DNA of 64,000 nt from an uncultured Paraprevotella sp. (GCA_910586505.1 CAJUGV010000001.1:310001-374000), one strand, 5' to 3'. Numbered from the stretch's first letter, positions 42,649 through 52,181 are shown. Translations and numbers: made by a program. The notes: generated by a model from the sequence alone, not told the origin.

Positions 42649-44478
42649 TCATGCTTCCGACAACAAGTTTTCTTGTATTATTTTAGCTTTGGACGGGCCT
42701 ATTTCGGCCGCCAGTTCTTCGTATGACGCCTCCCGGATACGTTTCACGCTTTTGAATTTTTTCAGGAGCTGGGTTTTGGTTTTCTCACCAATGCCTTTTA
42801 TCCGGTCCAGTGCCGATGTGGTCTGATGCTTGCTGCGTTTATCGCGGTGGAAGGTGATGGCAAAGCGGTGCACCTCGTCTTGAATCTGTGTCATCAGGCG
42901 GAAGACGGGACTGTCCGTTTTCATGCCGATCACGACAGGCGGAAACCCGAAAAGCAGTTCGTTGGTGCGGTGGCGGTCATCCTTGGCCAGTCCGGCTATC
43001 GGAATACGCAGGCCGAGTTCGTCCTCTATCACTTCTCTCACCACTTCCATCTGTCCTCGTCCCCCGTCAGTGATAATAAGGTCGGGCAGTTCGCCCTGTT
43101 CCTCCGCGATGCGTGAGTAGCGGCGGCGCACCACCTCTTTCATTGAGGCATAATCGTCGGGGCCGGACACAGTCTTGATATTATATTTGCGGTAGTCCGC
43201 TTTGCTGGGTTTGCATTTTTTGAATACTACGCAGGCCGCTACGGCATCCGTTCCGGAGATGTTTGAGTTGTCGAAGCATTCAATGCGCACAGGGAGTTTT
43301 TCAAGGTGTAGGGCGTTTTGGATTTCTTTCATTAGCCGTACGCTTTTCTGTTCCGGATTGAGTTTCTCGGCCTGTTTCAGGCGGTCCAGTTTATATTGTT
43401 TTACGTTGAGGACGGACAGTTCCAGCAGTTTCTTCTTGTCTCCTCTTTGGGGTACGGTGAAGGTGACGCCTTCCATTTCCACGTTGATGGGAAACGGCAC
43501 GATTATTTCGCGGGAACGGCTCTTGTAGCGCTCCCGCATCTCTGCAATTCCCAGGGTCAGCAATTCTTCCGGCGTTTCGTTCATCCGTTTTTTGTATTCG
43601 AAAGTGAAGGCCTGGTTGATGCTTCCGTTTGTCACGTGCAGATAGTTCACGTAGGCGGTATTTCCGTCGTCTTCTATGGAGAAGACATCGATGTTGTGGA
43701 GTATATTGCTGACCACTTCGCTTTTGCTCCGATAGTTCTCCAGCAGGTCATACTTCCGTTTGATGACTTGTGCTTCTTCAAAACGCATTTCCGAAGCCAG
43801 TTTTTGCATTTCCTGCAGCAGGTTACGGCTTATTTCCGCGGTGTTTCCTTTCAGAATCTCCTTGGCTTCCTGGATAGACCGGAGGTATTCGTCCCGGCTT
43901 TGTGCTCCGATGCACGGCCCCTTGCAGTTCTTGATATGGTATTCCAGGCAGACGTTGAATTTTCCTGCGCGTATGTTTTCCGGAGTGAGGGCCAGGTGGC
44001 ATGTGCGTAGCGGATAGAGGTTCTTGATGAGTTCGAGCAGTGCATTCAGGGTCGGAAAGTGGCTGTAAGGGCCGAAATAGGCGGAACCGTTGCGTATGAT
44101 TTGCCGTGTTTTGAAAATGCGTGGGAAGTATTCGTTGGTTACACACACGGACGGATATGTTTTGTCGTCCTTGAGCAATACGTTGTAATGGGGCTTATAG
44201 CGTTTGATGAGATTGTTTTCCAGTAACAGCGCATCTTCTTCCGTGTTTACCACCACATACCTGATGTCTCTGATTTTGCTCACCAGCATGGCGGTCTTCC
44301 GGCTTTGATGGTCTTTGCTGAAATAAGAATAGACGCGTCTTTTCAGGTTTTTGGCCTTACCGACGTAGATGATTTCTCCCGATTCGTTCAGATATTGGTA
44401 ACAGCCCGGACTGTCCGGCAGGTTGAGCACGATGCCTTTCAGATAAGAGTCCAGCTTTTCTTTTTCTTCGCTTGTCAT
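42649..44478 (-). CDS. uvrC: Excinuclease ABC subunit C
   Basis: Makes both incisions around bulky lesions in nucleotide excision repair. 609 residues: GIY-YIG endonuclease domain at about 15-95 (SPGCYQYLNESGEIIYVGKA), a Cys-rich patch with CHLAL and CLEYHIKNCKGPC, a UVR motif near residue 205, the RNase H-like second nuclease with ECFDNSNISGTDAVAACVVF, and tandem HhH at the C terminus (LDRIKGIGEKTKTQLLKKF). Located between apt and dtd. An intrinsic terminator lies in front of it, at 44499-44533, so its own promoter or read-through from apt is needed. Confidence 0.97.
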   Translation of the reverse strand: MTSEEKEKLDSYLKGIVLNLPDSPGCYQYLNESGEIIYVGKAKNLKRRVYSYFSKDHQSRKTAMLVSKIRDIRYVVVNTEEDALLLENNLIKRYKPHYNVLLKDDKTYPSVCVTNEYFPRIFKTRQIIRNGSAYFGPYSHFPTLNALLELIKNLYPLRTCHLALTPENIRAGKFNVCLEYHIKNCKGPCIGAQSRDEYLRSIQEAKEILKGNTAEISRNLLQEMQKLASEMRFEEAQVIKRKYDLLENYRSKSEVVSNILHNIDVFSIEDDGNTAYVNYLHVTNGSINQAFTFEYKKRMNETPEELLTLGIAEMRERYKSRSREIIVPFPINVEMEGVTFTVPQRGDKKKLLELSVLNVKQYKLDRLKQAEKLNPEQKSVRLMKEIQNALHLEKLPVRIECFDNSNISGTDAVAACVVFKKCKPSKADYRKYNIKTVSGPDDYASMKEVVRRRYSRIAEEQGELPDLIITDGGRGQMEVVREVIEDELGLRIPIAGLAKDDRHRTNELLFGFPPVVIGMKTDSPVFRLMTQIQDEVHRFAITFHRDKRSKHQTTSALDRIKGIGEKTKTQLLKKFKSVKRIREASYEELAAEIGPSKAKIIQENLLSEA

Positions 44479-44498
44479 GTGGCCTGGATTTAAAGATG

Positions 44499-44533
44499 AA
44501 AAAAGGGACTATGCGTCGTCGTGCATGTCCCTT
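44499..44533 (-). terminator. Intrinsic terminator after apt
   Basis: On the minus strand AAGGGAC (44527-44533) and GTCCCTT (44503-44509) pair, with an inner GCAT/ATGC extension, followed by a T run through 44499. It ends 21 bases before the uvrC ATG, so it separates mnmG-apt from uvrC-dtd-deoC at least partly. Confidence 0.65.
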
Positions 44534-44547
44534 CTTCAATGACTTGT

Positions 44548-45078
44548 TTAGAATTTGATCAGTGTGCTTATTTCCGTGTCTTTATCGAACATGTTTCGCC
44601 CGGTTTGCCCTTCGCTGGTCAGTTCTATGATGAAATTGATGTAGATTTTTGCCGGATCAAACTTCTTCACCAAATTGTAGGCGGCTTTCATTGATCCGCC
44701 GGTAGCCAGCAAGTCGTCGTGGATGAGTACCACATCCTTCTCGTTGATGGCGTCCTGGTGTATCTCTATCGTGTCCTTTCCATACTCTTTCATATAAGTT
44801 TCCTGCAAGGTTTCGGCAGGCAGCTTTCCCGGTTTGCGGCACATGATGAATCCTGCACCCAGCTTTACAGCGAGGGCGGCTCCGAGCACGAAGCCTCTTG
44901 ATTCGATACCCACCACCTTCGTGATGCCTTTGTCTTTGTAAATCTCATAAAGTTCGTTGAGCATGATCTTCATGCACTTGGGGCTTTTGAAGAGTGTGGT
45001 CACATCTTTGAACTGGATTCCCGGTATGGGGAAGTTCGGAATGTTTCTTAGATTCTTTAGTAATGTTGGGTTGTTCAT
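44548..45078 (-). CDS. apt: Adenine phosphoribosyltransferase
   Basis: Salvages adenine to AMP with PRPP. The 176-residue length is standard. The PRPP-binding signature is VVLIHDDLLATGGSMKAAYNL, and the N-terminal hallmark NFPIPGIQFKDVTTLF plus VGIESRGFVLGAALA are characteristic. The reading frame continues upstream to 45333 inside mnmG in another frame, but that extension has no family similarity; the start at 45078 follows the parS site. It is followed by an intrinsic terminator. Confidence 0.96.
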   Translation of the reverse strand: MNNPTLLKNLRNIPNFPIPGIQFKDVTTLFKSPKCMKIMLNELYEIYKDKGITKVVGIESRGFVLGAALAVKLGAGFIMCRKPGKLPAETLQETYMKEYGKDTIEIHQDAINEKDVVLIHDDLLATGGSMKAAYNLVKKFDPAKIYINFIIELTSEGQTGRNMFDKDTEISTLIKF

Positions 45079-45111
45079 AACCAGTGCTTTATCTGTTAAT
45101 AATTCAAGTTT

Positions 45112-45127
45112 TGTTTCACGTGAAACG
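45112..45127. other. parS partition site
   Basis: TGTTTCACGTGAAACG is a 15 of 16 match to the bacterial ParB-binding consensus TGTTTCACGTGAAACA, with the perfect 14-base palindrome GTTTCACGTGAAAC. It lies in the 61-base gap between mnmG and apt, outside coding sequence. ParB bound here would seed the partition complex, and such sites cluster near the replication origin. parAB are not in the window. Confidence 0.88.
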
Positions 45128-45139
45128 TACCGTCTCCGT

Positions 45140-47011
45140 CTATCGTCCGAGAAGGACGAGCAACACGTTGATGTCGCTTGGGGAAACCCCGGGGATGCGT
45201 CCGGCCTGAGCCAAAGTTTCCGGGTCGATCTTTTCCAGTTTCTGGCGGGCTTCGGTAGACAGTGCATGCATGTTTTTGTAATCGAACCGTCCTTTGATTT
45301 TGATGCTTTCCAGGCGTTGCATCTTGTCGGCAATGATTCTTTCGCGGGCTATATACCCGTGATATTTCATTTGTATTTCGGCTGCCTCCACTATTTCATC
45401 TTGTCGGTCGGTCAGTGTGCCGAGCATTGTTTTCAAGGGTGCGATATGCTCTGCTATGTTCTTTACCGTGATTTGAGGACGGTTGATCAGTTCGAACAGT
45501 TTGCAGCCGTGTTGGAGCGGGGTGGTGCCGAGAGTTTCAAGTGCGGGATTAGTGAGGCCGGGCTTCAATGAAAAGCCTTTGCAGAAATCCACGATACGGT
45601 CGATGGCTTCTTTTTTCGACAGCCAGTATTCATAGCGTTCTCTTTCCGCCAGTCCGATTTTGTAGGATCTTTCTGTGAGACGGGCGTCTGCGTCGTCTTG
45701 CCGGAGCAGGATGCGGTATTCGGCACGGGAGGTAAACATGCGGTACGGCTCGTCCACGCCTTTTGTGACAAGGTCGTCTATAAGTACGCCGATGTAGGAT
45801 TCATCGCGGTGCATAACAAAGGTGTCGTTTCCTGTGCACTTCAAGGCGGCATTGATTCCGGCAACGAGGCCTTGGCCGGCGGCTTCTTCATAACCGGTGG
45901 TGCCGTTGACTTGCCCGGCCATAAAAAGTCCCGATAGAATTTTCGATTCCAGCGTATGTTTCAGCTGGGTGGGATCGAAATAATCATATTCAATGGCATA
46001 GCCCGGACGGTATATTGCCAGGTCGCGGAAAGCCGGGATTCTTTTTAAGGCTTCTAACTGGATGTGAAGCGGCAGGCTCGATGAAAAGCCGTTGAGATAA
46101 TACTCTTGGGTGTTTTCGCCTTCGGGCTCCAGGAAAAGTTGGTGTTGCTCTCTCTCCGGAAACGTAACCAGCTTGGTTTCTATACTGGGGCAGTAACGAG
46201 GGCCGATGCTTTGGATTTGTCCGTTATAGAGCGGCGAGTCGGGCAGGCCGCTCCTCAACACTGCATGTACGTCGGGATTGGTAAAGCAGGTCCAGCATGG
46301 TAGTTGTTTCAACTTGCGGTCGCGTCCCAAAAATGAAAACTTGTGGTAGTCGTGCTCGCCTTCCTGTATCTCCATGTCTTCAAAATGTACGCTTCTCCCG
46401 TCAATGCGTACCGGGGTTCCGGTCTTCATACGGCCGACGGTGATGCCGTGCCGTGCGATAGATTCGGTCAGATGAAGCGATGCCGGTTCGGCTACACGGC
46501 CGCCGGGGATCTGGGTGCGTCCGATATGCATCAGTCCGTTCAGGAACGTTCCGGCGGTAAGGATAACGCACTTCGCGCGGATGGTGACATCGAAGTATGT
46601 GCTTACCCCCGTGATCTCACCATGTTCCGCTATGATCTCTTTCACCTGGTCTTGCCATATATGAAGGTTGGGGGTGTTCTCCAGTATTTCACGCCATGCC
46701 CAAATGAATTTTCCACGGTCGCATTGGGCGCGCGGACTCCACATGGCGGGTCCTTTCGAGCGGTTGAGCATGCGGAACTGTATGGCGGTGCGGTCGGTCA
46801 CGATACCCGTGTAGCCGCCTAACGCATCAATCTCGCGGACGATCTGTCCTTTGGCAATCCCTCCGATGGCCGGATTGCAGCTCATTTGTCCGATCTTGTT
46901 CATGTCCATGGTGATAAGGCATGTCTTTGCCCCCATGTGGGCGGAGGCTGCCGCAGCCTCGCAGCCGGCATGTCCGCCGCCTATAACTATCACATCGTAG
47001 TCAAACTTCAT
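45140..47011 (-). CDS. mnmG: tRNA uridine-5-carboxymethylaminomethyl modification enzyme MnmG
   Basis: With MnmE it installs the cmnm5 or nm5 group on wobble U34 using FAD, NADH and methylene-tetrahydrofolate. 623 residues. FAD-binding GGGHAGCEAA is at the N terminus, MSCNPAIGGIAKGQIVREIDALGG follows, and TCFTNPDVH and NGTTGYEEAAGQGL motifs are in place. Alternative start at 47032 adds seven residues; MKFDYDVIVIGGG fits the family. In many bacteria this gene (gidA) is beside oriC, in line with the parS site 13 bases beyond its stop. Confidence 0.96.
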   Translation of the reverse strand: MKFDYDVIVIGGGHAGCEAAAASAHMGAKTCLITMDMNKIGQMSCNPAIGGIAKGQIVREIDALGGYTGIVTDRTAIQFRMLNRSKGPAMWSPRAQCDRGKFIWAWREILENTPNLHIWQDQVKEIIAEHGEITGVSTYFDVTIRAKCVILTAGTFLNGLMHIGRTQIPGGRVAEPASLHLTESIARHGITVGRMKTGTPVRIDGRSVHFEDMEIQEGEHDYHKFSFLGRDRKLKQLPCWTCFTNPDVHAVLRSGLPDSPLYNGQIQSIGPRYCPSIETKLVTFPEREQHQLFLEPEGENTQEYYLNGFSSSLPLHIQLEALKRIPAFRDLAIYRPGYAIEYDYFDPTQLKHTLESKILSGLFMAGQVNGTTGYEEAAGQGLVAGINAALKCTGNDTFVMHRDESYIGVLIDDLVTKGVDEPYRMFTSRAEYRILLRQDDADARLTERSYKIGLAERERYEYWLSKKEAIDRIVDFCKGFSLKPGLTNPALETLGTTPLQHGCKLFELINRPQITVKNIAEHIAPLKTMLGTLTDRQDEIVEAAEIQMKYHGYIARERIIADKMQRLESIKIKGRFDYKNMHALSTEARQKLEKIDPETLAQAGRIPGVSPSDINVLLVLLGR

Positions 47012-47033
47012 TTTTAACTTGTTTTTACGCATG

Positions 47034-47041
47034 CAAAAGTA
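47034..47041 (-). promoter_or_regulatory. Putative -7 element of mnmG
   Basis: The minus strand reads TACTTTTG, 23 bases before the ATG at 47011. A -33 box is not evident. Its position inside the longer frame favours the start at 47011. Confidence 0.4.
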
Positions 47042-47072
47042 GTGATTTTTAGCAATATAATTCCGTTATTTC

Positions 47073-47103
47073 TTGGTGTTATTCAGGATTTAGAGTAAAT
47101 TTG
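47073..47103 (+). promoter_or_regulatory. Promoter of frdCAB
   Basis: TTG at 47073-47075 and TAAATTTG at 47096-47103, separated by 20 bases, match the Bacteroides consensus. Transcription would start near 47110, giving a 70-base AT-rich leader. The strength of the match fits an operon needed at high level for anaerobic growth. Confidence 0.65.
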
Positions 47104-47178
47104 CAAAAGTTTATGAAGGAGGCTGAAAAAAGGGAAATTCTTTATTTTATTTATTAAATATTTTAAATTCAATCATTT

Positions 47179-47877
47179 ATGTGGTTATGTGATTCATCTA
47201 TTGGTAGGAAAGTGGTGATGTCGGTATCCGGTATTGCGCTTGTCCTGTTCTTGACGTTCCATGCGTCAATGAACGTTGTGGCTCTGTTCTCGGCAGAAGG
47301 CTATAACATGATTTGTGAATTTCTGGGATCCAATTGGTATGCCGTAGCGGCAACTCTGGGTCTCGCAGCCCTGGTGCTTGTTCACATCATCTATGCCTTC
47401 TGGTTGACGATTCAAAACCGTAGGGCTCGCGGTGCAAACCGTTATGACGTGACACGCAAGCCGGAACAGGTGGAGTGGGCTTCACAAAACATGTTGGCGC
47501 TGGGTATTGTTGTGGTGCTGGGTATGGTTCTCCATCTTTACAATTTCTGGTATAACATGATGTTTGCCGAATTGCTGGGTGACCCTTATATGGGTGGCTT
47601 GCATGCGACTGACGGTTACGGGTATATCGTGAAGACATTCAGTTGTCCGGTGTATACCGTATTGTATGTCATCTGGCTGGGTGCTCTGTGGTTCCATTTG
47701 ACACACGGCTTCTGGAGCGCTATCCACACATTGGGTTGGAACGGAAAAGTATGGTTCAACCGTTGGAAGTGTATCGGTAACGTGTACACTACCATCGTCA
47801 TTCTGATGTTCCTCATTGTGGCATTGTATTTCTCTTTCTGCAGCTGTTGCGGCGGAGGCATGTGCTACCAATATTAA
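47179..47877 (+). CDS. frdC: Fumarate reductase/succinate dehydrogenase cytochrome b subunit
   Basis: The di-haem membrane anchor of the quinol:fumarate reductase, passing electrons from menaquinol to the iron-sulfur subunit. 232 residues with five membrane helices, at roughly 12-34, 58-80, 104-128, 150-178 and 196-222. Histidines suited to haem ligation occur in LTFHASMN, LVHIIYAF, VLHLYNF and FHLTHGF. It is the first gene of frdCAB, 29 bases before frdA. Subunits C, A, B in this order are typical of Bacteroidetes. Confidence 0.94.
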   Translation: MWLCDSSIGRKVVMSVSGIALVLFLTFHASMNVVALFSAEGYNMICEFLGSNWYAVAATLGLAALVLVHIIYAFWLTIQNRRARGANRYDVTRKPEQVEWASQNMLALGIVVVLGMVLHLYNFWYNMMFAELLGDPYMGGLHATDGYGYIVKTFSCPVYTVLYVIWLGALWFHLTHGFWSAIHTLGWNGKVWFNRWKCIGNVYTTIVILMFLIVALYFSFCSCCGGGMCYQY

Positions 47878-47906
47878 ATTAATGAACCATTAAATTGAAA
47901 CGAACT

Positions 47907-49889
47907 ATGACAAAGATAATCGATTCTAAGATTCCGGAAGGACCGGTAGCTGAGAAATGGACTAATTATAAAGCACACCAGAAATTGGTGAATCCGGCTA
48001 ATAAGCGCCGTTTGGACGTCATCGTAGTCGGAACAGGACTGGCCGGAGCTTCTGCCGCTGCGTCGTTGGGCGAGATGGGTTTCAGAGTTTTCAACTTCTG
48101 TATTCAGGATTCTCCGCGCCGCGCTCACTCCATCGCCGCTCAGGGAGGTATCAATGCCGCCAAGAATTACCAGAACGACGGTGACTCCGTATACCGTCTG
48201 TTCTACGATACGGTAAAAGGAGGCGACTATCGTGCCCGTGAGGCTAATGTTTACCGTCTGGCTGAGGTTTCGAACAGTATTATAGACCAGTGCGTGGCAC
48301 AAGGTGTGCCTTTTGCCCGTGAGTATGGCGGCATGTTGGCCAACCGCTCATTCGGAGGAGCGCAGGTATCCCGTACATTCTATGCCAAAGGACAAACCGG
48401 TCAGCAGTTGCTCCTTGGCGCTTACTCGGCATTGAGCTGTCAGGTGAATGCCGGTACGGTTAAATTGTACACGCGCTATGAAATGATGGATCTGGTGATG
48501 GTGGACGGACGTGCCCGTGGTATTATCGCCCGTAATCTGGTTACAGGAAAACTGGAGCGTTTTGCGGCTCATGCGGTAGTTATCGCTACGGGTGGTTACG
48601 GAAATGCCTACTTCCTTTCTACCAATGCAATGGGTTGTAACTGTTCTGCCGCCATGCAATGCTACCGTAAGGGGGCTTATTTTGCCAATCCCGCATACGT
48701 ACAGATTCATCCGACCTGTATACCTGTTCACGGCGACAAGCAGTCTAAGTTGACATTGATGTCCGAGTCGTTGCGTAACGACGGTCGCATCTGGGTGCCG
48801 AAGAAACTGGAAGACGCCAAGGCTTTGCAGGCCGGAACCAAGAAAGGTAGCGACATTCCCGAAGAAGACCGTGACTATTATCTGGAACGCCGTTATCCGG
48901 CATTCGGAAACCTTGTGCCCCGCGACGTGGCTTCACGTGCTGCCAAGGAACGTTGCGACAAGGGTTTTGGTGTGAACAATACCGGTTTGGCCGTGTTCCT
49001 CGACTTCTCCGAAAGTATAGAGCGTCTGGGTATCGACGTAGTGCTTCAGCGTTATGGCAACCTCTTCGAGATGTATGAGGAAATCACCGATGTGAATCCC
49101 GGCAAGCTGGCCAACGAAATCAATGGTGTGAAGTATTATAATCCGATGATGATTTATCCTGCTATCCACTATACGATGGGTGGTATCTGGGTAGACTACG
49201 AGTTGCAGACCTCTATCAAGGGCCTGTTCGCCATCGGTGAATGTAACTTCTCCGATCACGGTGCAAACCGTTTGGGTGCCTCTGCTTTGATGCAGGGTCT
49301 GGCCGACGGTTACTTTGTGTTGCCTTACACGATCCAGAACTATCTGGCCGATCAGATTACCGTTCCCCGCTTCTCCACCGAATTGCCTGAATTCGAGAAA
49401 GCCGAGTCCGACGTACAGGCGCGCATCAACCATCTGATGGGTATAAAAGGAAAAGAATCTGTCGACTCAATCCATAAAAAGCTCGGCCATATCATGTGGG
49501 AATATGTGGGTATGGGCCGTACGGAAGAAGGCTTGAAGAAGGCGTTGACGCTGCTGAAAGAAATCCGTCAGGAGTTCGAGACGAACGTATTTATCCCCGG
49601 ATCAACGGAAGGCGTGAACATCGAACTGGAGAAAGCTTTGCGTTTGAACGACTTTATTACAATGGGCGAACTTATTGCTTACGACGCTTTGAACCGTAAC
49701 GAATCCTGCGGCGGTCATTTCCGTGAGGAATATCAGACGGAGGAAGGTGAAGCCAAGCGTGATGACGAGAACTTCTTCTATGTGTCTTGCTGGGAGTACC
49801 AGGGTGCCGACGAGGTAGCTCCGGTATTATACAAAGAGCCGCTGGTTTATGAAGCCATCAAGGTACAGACACGTAACTATAAGAGCTAA
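47907..49889 (+). CDS. frdA: Fumarate reductase flavoprotein subunit
   Basis: Reduces fumarate to succinate at a covalently bound FAD. 660 residues. The dinucleotide fold GTGLAGASAAASLGEMG lies near residue 43; HSIAAQGGINAAKN holds the His that links FAD; HTGQQLL-type substrate region appears as AKGQTGQQLLLGAYS; the capping domain has IHYTMGGIWVDYE; and SDHGANRLGASALMQGLADG follows. Start placed at the ATG (MTKIIDSKIP) rather than a TTG 12 bases earlier. In Bacteroides the enzyme is the sink for reducing power in succinate and propionate fermentation. Confidence 0.97.
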   Translation: MTKIIDSKIPEGPVAEKWTNYKAHQKLVNPANKRRLDVIVVGTGLAGASAAASLGEMGFRVFNFCIQDSPRRAHSIAAQGGINAAKNYQNDGDSVYRLFYDTVKGGDYRAREANVYRLAEVSNSIIDQCVAQGVPFAREYGGMLANRSFGGAQVSRTFYAKGQTGQQLLLGAYSALSCQVNAGTVKLYTRYEMMDLVMVDGRARGIIARNLVTGKLERFAAHAVVIATGGYGNAYFLSTNAMGCNCSAAMQCYRKGAYFANPAYVQIHPTCIPVHGDKQSKLTLMSESLRNDGRIWVPKKLEDAKALQAGTKKGSDIPEEDRDYYLERRYPAFGNLVPRDVASRAAKERCDKGFGVNNTGLAVFLDFSESIERLGIDVVLQRYGNLFEMYEEITDVNPGKLANEINGVKYYNPMMIYPAIHYTMGGIWVDYELQTSIKGLFAIGECNFSDHGANRLGASALMQGLADGYFVLPYTIQNYLADQITVPRFSTELPEFEKAESDVQARINHLMGIKGKESVDSIHKKLGHIMWEYVGMGRTEEGLKKALTLLKEIRQEFETNVFIPGSTEGVNIELEKALRLNDFITMGELIAYDALNRNESCGGHFREEYQTEEGEAKRDDENFFYVSCWEYQGADEVAPVLYKEPLVYEAIKVQTRNYKS

Positions 49890-49927
49890 TAAACGGTTTC
49901 TGTTCAACGATTATAAAGATAATAACA

Positions 49928-50686
49928 ATGGAGAAAAATATTTCATTTAAGCTTAGATACTGGCGTCAGAACGGACCGAAAGATACCGGTCACTTTGACG
50001 AGCGCGAGATGAAGGACATTCCGGGCGATACTTCGTTCCTGGAAATGTTGGACATATTGAACGAACAATTGGTAGAGGAGGGCAAAGAGCCGTTCGTATT
50101 CGACCATGACTGCCGTGAAGGCATCTGTGGTATGTGTTCTTTGTATATTAACGGAACGCCTCACGGAAAGACCGAGCGTGGAGCCACAACCTGCCAGCTT
50201 TACATGCGTAAGTTCAACGACGGTGACACGATTACTGTGGAGCCGTGGCGTTCGGCCGGTTTTCCGGTTATCAAGGACTGTATGGTAGACCGTACTGCAT
50301 TCGATAAAATCATGCAGGCCGGCGGTTATGTGACTGTGCGTACCGGACAGCCGCAGGATGCCAATGCCATTTTGATCCCGAAGCAGAATGCGGACGAGGC
50401 GATGGACTGCGCCAGCTGTATCGGTTGCGGAGCCTGTGTGGCAGCCTGCAAGAACGGTTCGGCCATGTTGTTCGTGTCTTCCAAAGTGAGCCAGTTGGCC
50501 CTTTTGCCACAGGGACGTCCTGAAGCGGCACGCCGCGCCAAGGCTATGATTGCCAAGATGGATGAGTTGGGCTTCGGAAACTGTACCAATACACGTGCCT
50601 GTGAAGCCGTATGTCCGAAGTGCGAAAGCATTGCCAACATCGCCCGTTTGAACCGTGAGTTCATCAAGGCTAAACTGGACGACTAA
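49928..50686 (+). CDS. frdB: Fumarate reductase iron-sulfur subunit
   Basis: Carries three iron-sulfur clusters between the cytochrome and flavoprotein subunits. 252 residues. The [2Fe-2S] site is DHDCREGICGMCSLYING with a fourth Cys in TTCQLY; the [4Fe-4S] site is CASCIGCGACVAAC; the [3Fe-4S] site uses CTNTRACEAVCPK. Last gene of frdCAB, 38 bases after frdA, followed by a strong terminator. Confidence 0.97.
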   Translation: MEKNISFKLRYWRQNGPKDTGHFDEREMKDIPGDTSFLEMLDILNEQLVEEGKEPFVFDHDCREGICGMCSLYINGTPHGKTERGATTCQLYMRKFNDGDTITVEPWRSAGFPVIKDCMVDRTAFDKIMQAGGYVTVRTGQPQDANAILIPKQNADEAMDCASCIGCGACVAACKNGSAMLFVSSKVSQLALLPQGRPEAARRAKAMIAKMDELGFGNCTNTRACEAVCPKCESIANIARLNREFIKAKLDD

Positions 50687-51059
50687 AAGACGGTGTGGCG
50701 AACACCGCTCAGTGAATAGGAAACGCACCCTTTTTCGGGTGCGTTTCTTTTTTGTATCGCTCTTCTCAGGAAAGGAGACCAAATGCCTGAAATATTTACG
50801 TGTATATGTAGGGCTGCAAGATTCTGAGCCAATCTGACGGATTCTTGATTTGACTTTTTGTTTGTGTTTTCTGTAATTTACAGATGATTTGTAAGTCTTT
50901 TTAGGAAAAGTTTTGGTGTGATGATGGTATTATGACGGAATGGGCTGTCAAAAGTCGTGTGTTGTTTCGTTCGGAATATGAGGGTAAATAGAAGAAAACG
51001 GTGAGAAAACGAAGAATACGCTATCGGAGACCCATCGAACCGTGGGGTTTTTGTCTTTT
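50687..51059. other. Gap between frdB and dprA
   Basis: Apart from the frdB terminator this 373-base AT-rich stretch between convergent genes shows no ORF, promoter or RNA gene that I can support. A tRNA-like GGTTCGA on the minus strand near 51040 lacks the rest of a tRNA. Confidence 0.5.
50721..50753 (+). terminator. Intrinsic terminator of frdCAB
   Basis: AAACGCACCC (50721-50730) and GGGTGCGTTT (50737-50746) form a perfect ten-pair stem with a six-base loop, then CTTTTTT. It is 34 bases beyond the frdB stop. Confidence 0.85.
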
Positions 51060-52181
51060 TCATACCAGCCGGTACATACCGCCGTTCAGCATCCGTACAA
51101 TACCTTTCATCTCCAGGTTGAAGAGCAGTGCGCTCAGCTTGTGCACCGGAAGATTAACCGAAATGGCCAATGCGTTCATTTGCAGTTCTTCTTTTTGTTG
51201 CAGGCAATCGATGATGCGCTGTTCGTCTTCGTTCAGGTCGGGAAACAGTTTTATCTGCATTCCTCTCTCCTGTTTTTCAGGACAAGGGCAGGGTACCCAG
51301 CCTATGGCATTCGCAAAATCCCGTGCATTTTGCAGCAACGCTGCTTTGCTGTCGCGGATCAGGCGGTTGCAGCCTTGCGAGTAAGGATCGCCTACACGTC
51401 CCGGAAAGGCAAACACTTCGCGATGGTAACTCATGGCGATGTCTGCCGTGATGAGTGCGCCGCCTTTGTCGGCAGACTCTACGACAATGGTGGCGTCTGC
51501 CATGCCGGCTACAATGCGGTTGCGTCTCACGAAGTTCACTTTATCGGCATTGGTTCGGCTCATGAATTCCGTGAGCAGTCCGCCTTGCGACACCATTTTC
51601 ACTGCCGTGTCCCGGTGCAGGCGGGGATAAATCTGGTCCAGTCCGTGCGCCAGTACGCCTACGGTATCCAAATTGTGGTCCAAAGCGGCGCGATGGCTGT
51701 GTATGTCCACTCCGTAGGCCAGTCCGCTTACGATAAGCACGTCCGGATATAAATCTTTCAGTTCGGCCACGAACCGTCGGCAGATGTCTTTTCCGTATTC
51801 CGTGCAGTGGCGTGTACCCACCATATTGATGACATGCGCACGGTTCAGTTCCGCATTCCCCTTGTAGTAAAGCAGCAAGGGAGCATCATCGCATTCCCTC
51901 AATCGGAAAGGATAGTCCGAGTCGTTATAGCACAGACAGCGGATTTTATTGCGCAGGGCAAATTCCAGTTCTTCTTCCGCCCGTGTCGCATACAGTTCCA
52001 TTTGGGCGAGCGAAGCCGCCAGTTTGTCCGAAGCGTCCGGAATCACCTCACGGATATGGTGGCGGTGTTCAAATACTGCGGAGGCACTGCCCAGCTCTGT
52101 CAGCAGGCGGCGTTGCATGGCTGTGTTGACGCGCGGAATGCGTGTCAGCGCCATGGTGTGAAGGATTTCCTGTTCTGTCAT
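51060..52181 (-). CDS. dprA: DNA-processing protein DprA
   Basis: Loads RecA onto incoming single-stranded DNA in transformation-capable bacteria. 373 residues: N-terminal helical part, Rossmann-like fold with MVGTRHCTEYGKDICRRFVAEL, VSGLAYGVDIHSHRAAL and GALITADIAMSYHREVFAFPG, and a C-terminal winged helix (LQMNALAISVNLPVHKLSALLF). Start at 52181 (MTEQEILHTMALTRI); the frame is open further upstream but without similarity. It is followed, on the same strand upstream, by a thioesterase gene 35 bases away. Confidence 0.95.
   Translation of the reverse strand: MTEQEILHTMALTRIPRVNTAMQRRLLTELGSASAVFEHRHHIREVIPDASDKLAASLAQMELYATRAEEELEFALRNKIRCLCYNDSDYPFRLRECDDAPLLLYYKGNAELNRAHVINMVGTRHCTEYGKDICRRFVAELKDLYPDVLIVSGLAYGVDIHSHRAALDHNLDTVGVLAHGLDQIYPRLHRDTAVKMVSQGGLLTEFMSRTNADKVNFVRRNRIVAGMADATIVVESADKGGALITADIAMSYHREVFAFPGRVGDPYSQGCNRLIRDSKAALLQNARDFANAIGWVPCPCPEKQERGMQIKLFPDLNEDEQRIIDCLQQKEELQMNALAISVNLPVHKLSALLFNLEMKGIVRMLNGGMYRLV

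Noticed and set aside
44548..45333. A longer apt start inside mnmG
   Set aside because: The extra 85 codons are a different frame of mnmG and cross the parS site; adenine phosphoribosyltransferases start where the 45078 ATG does.
51025..51060. A tRNA-like GGTTCGA on the minus strand
   Set aside because: The bases flanking it do not pair as a T arm, and no acceptor, D or anticodon arms can be found around it.
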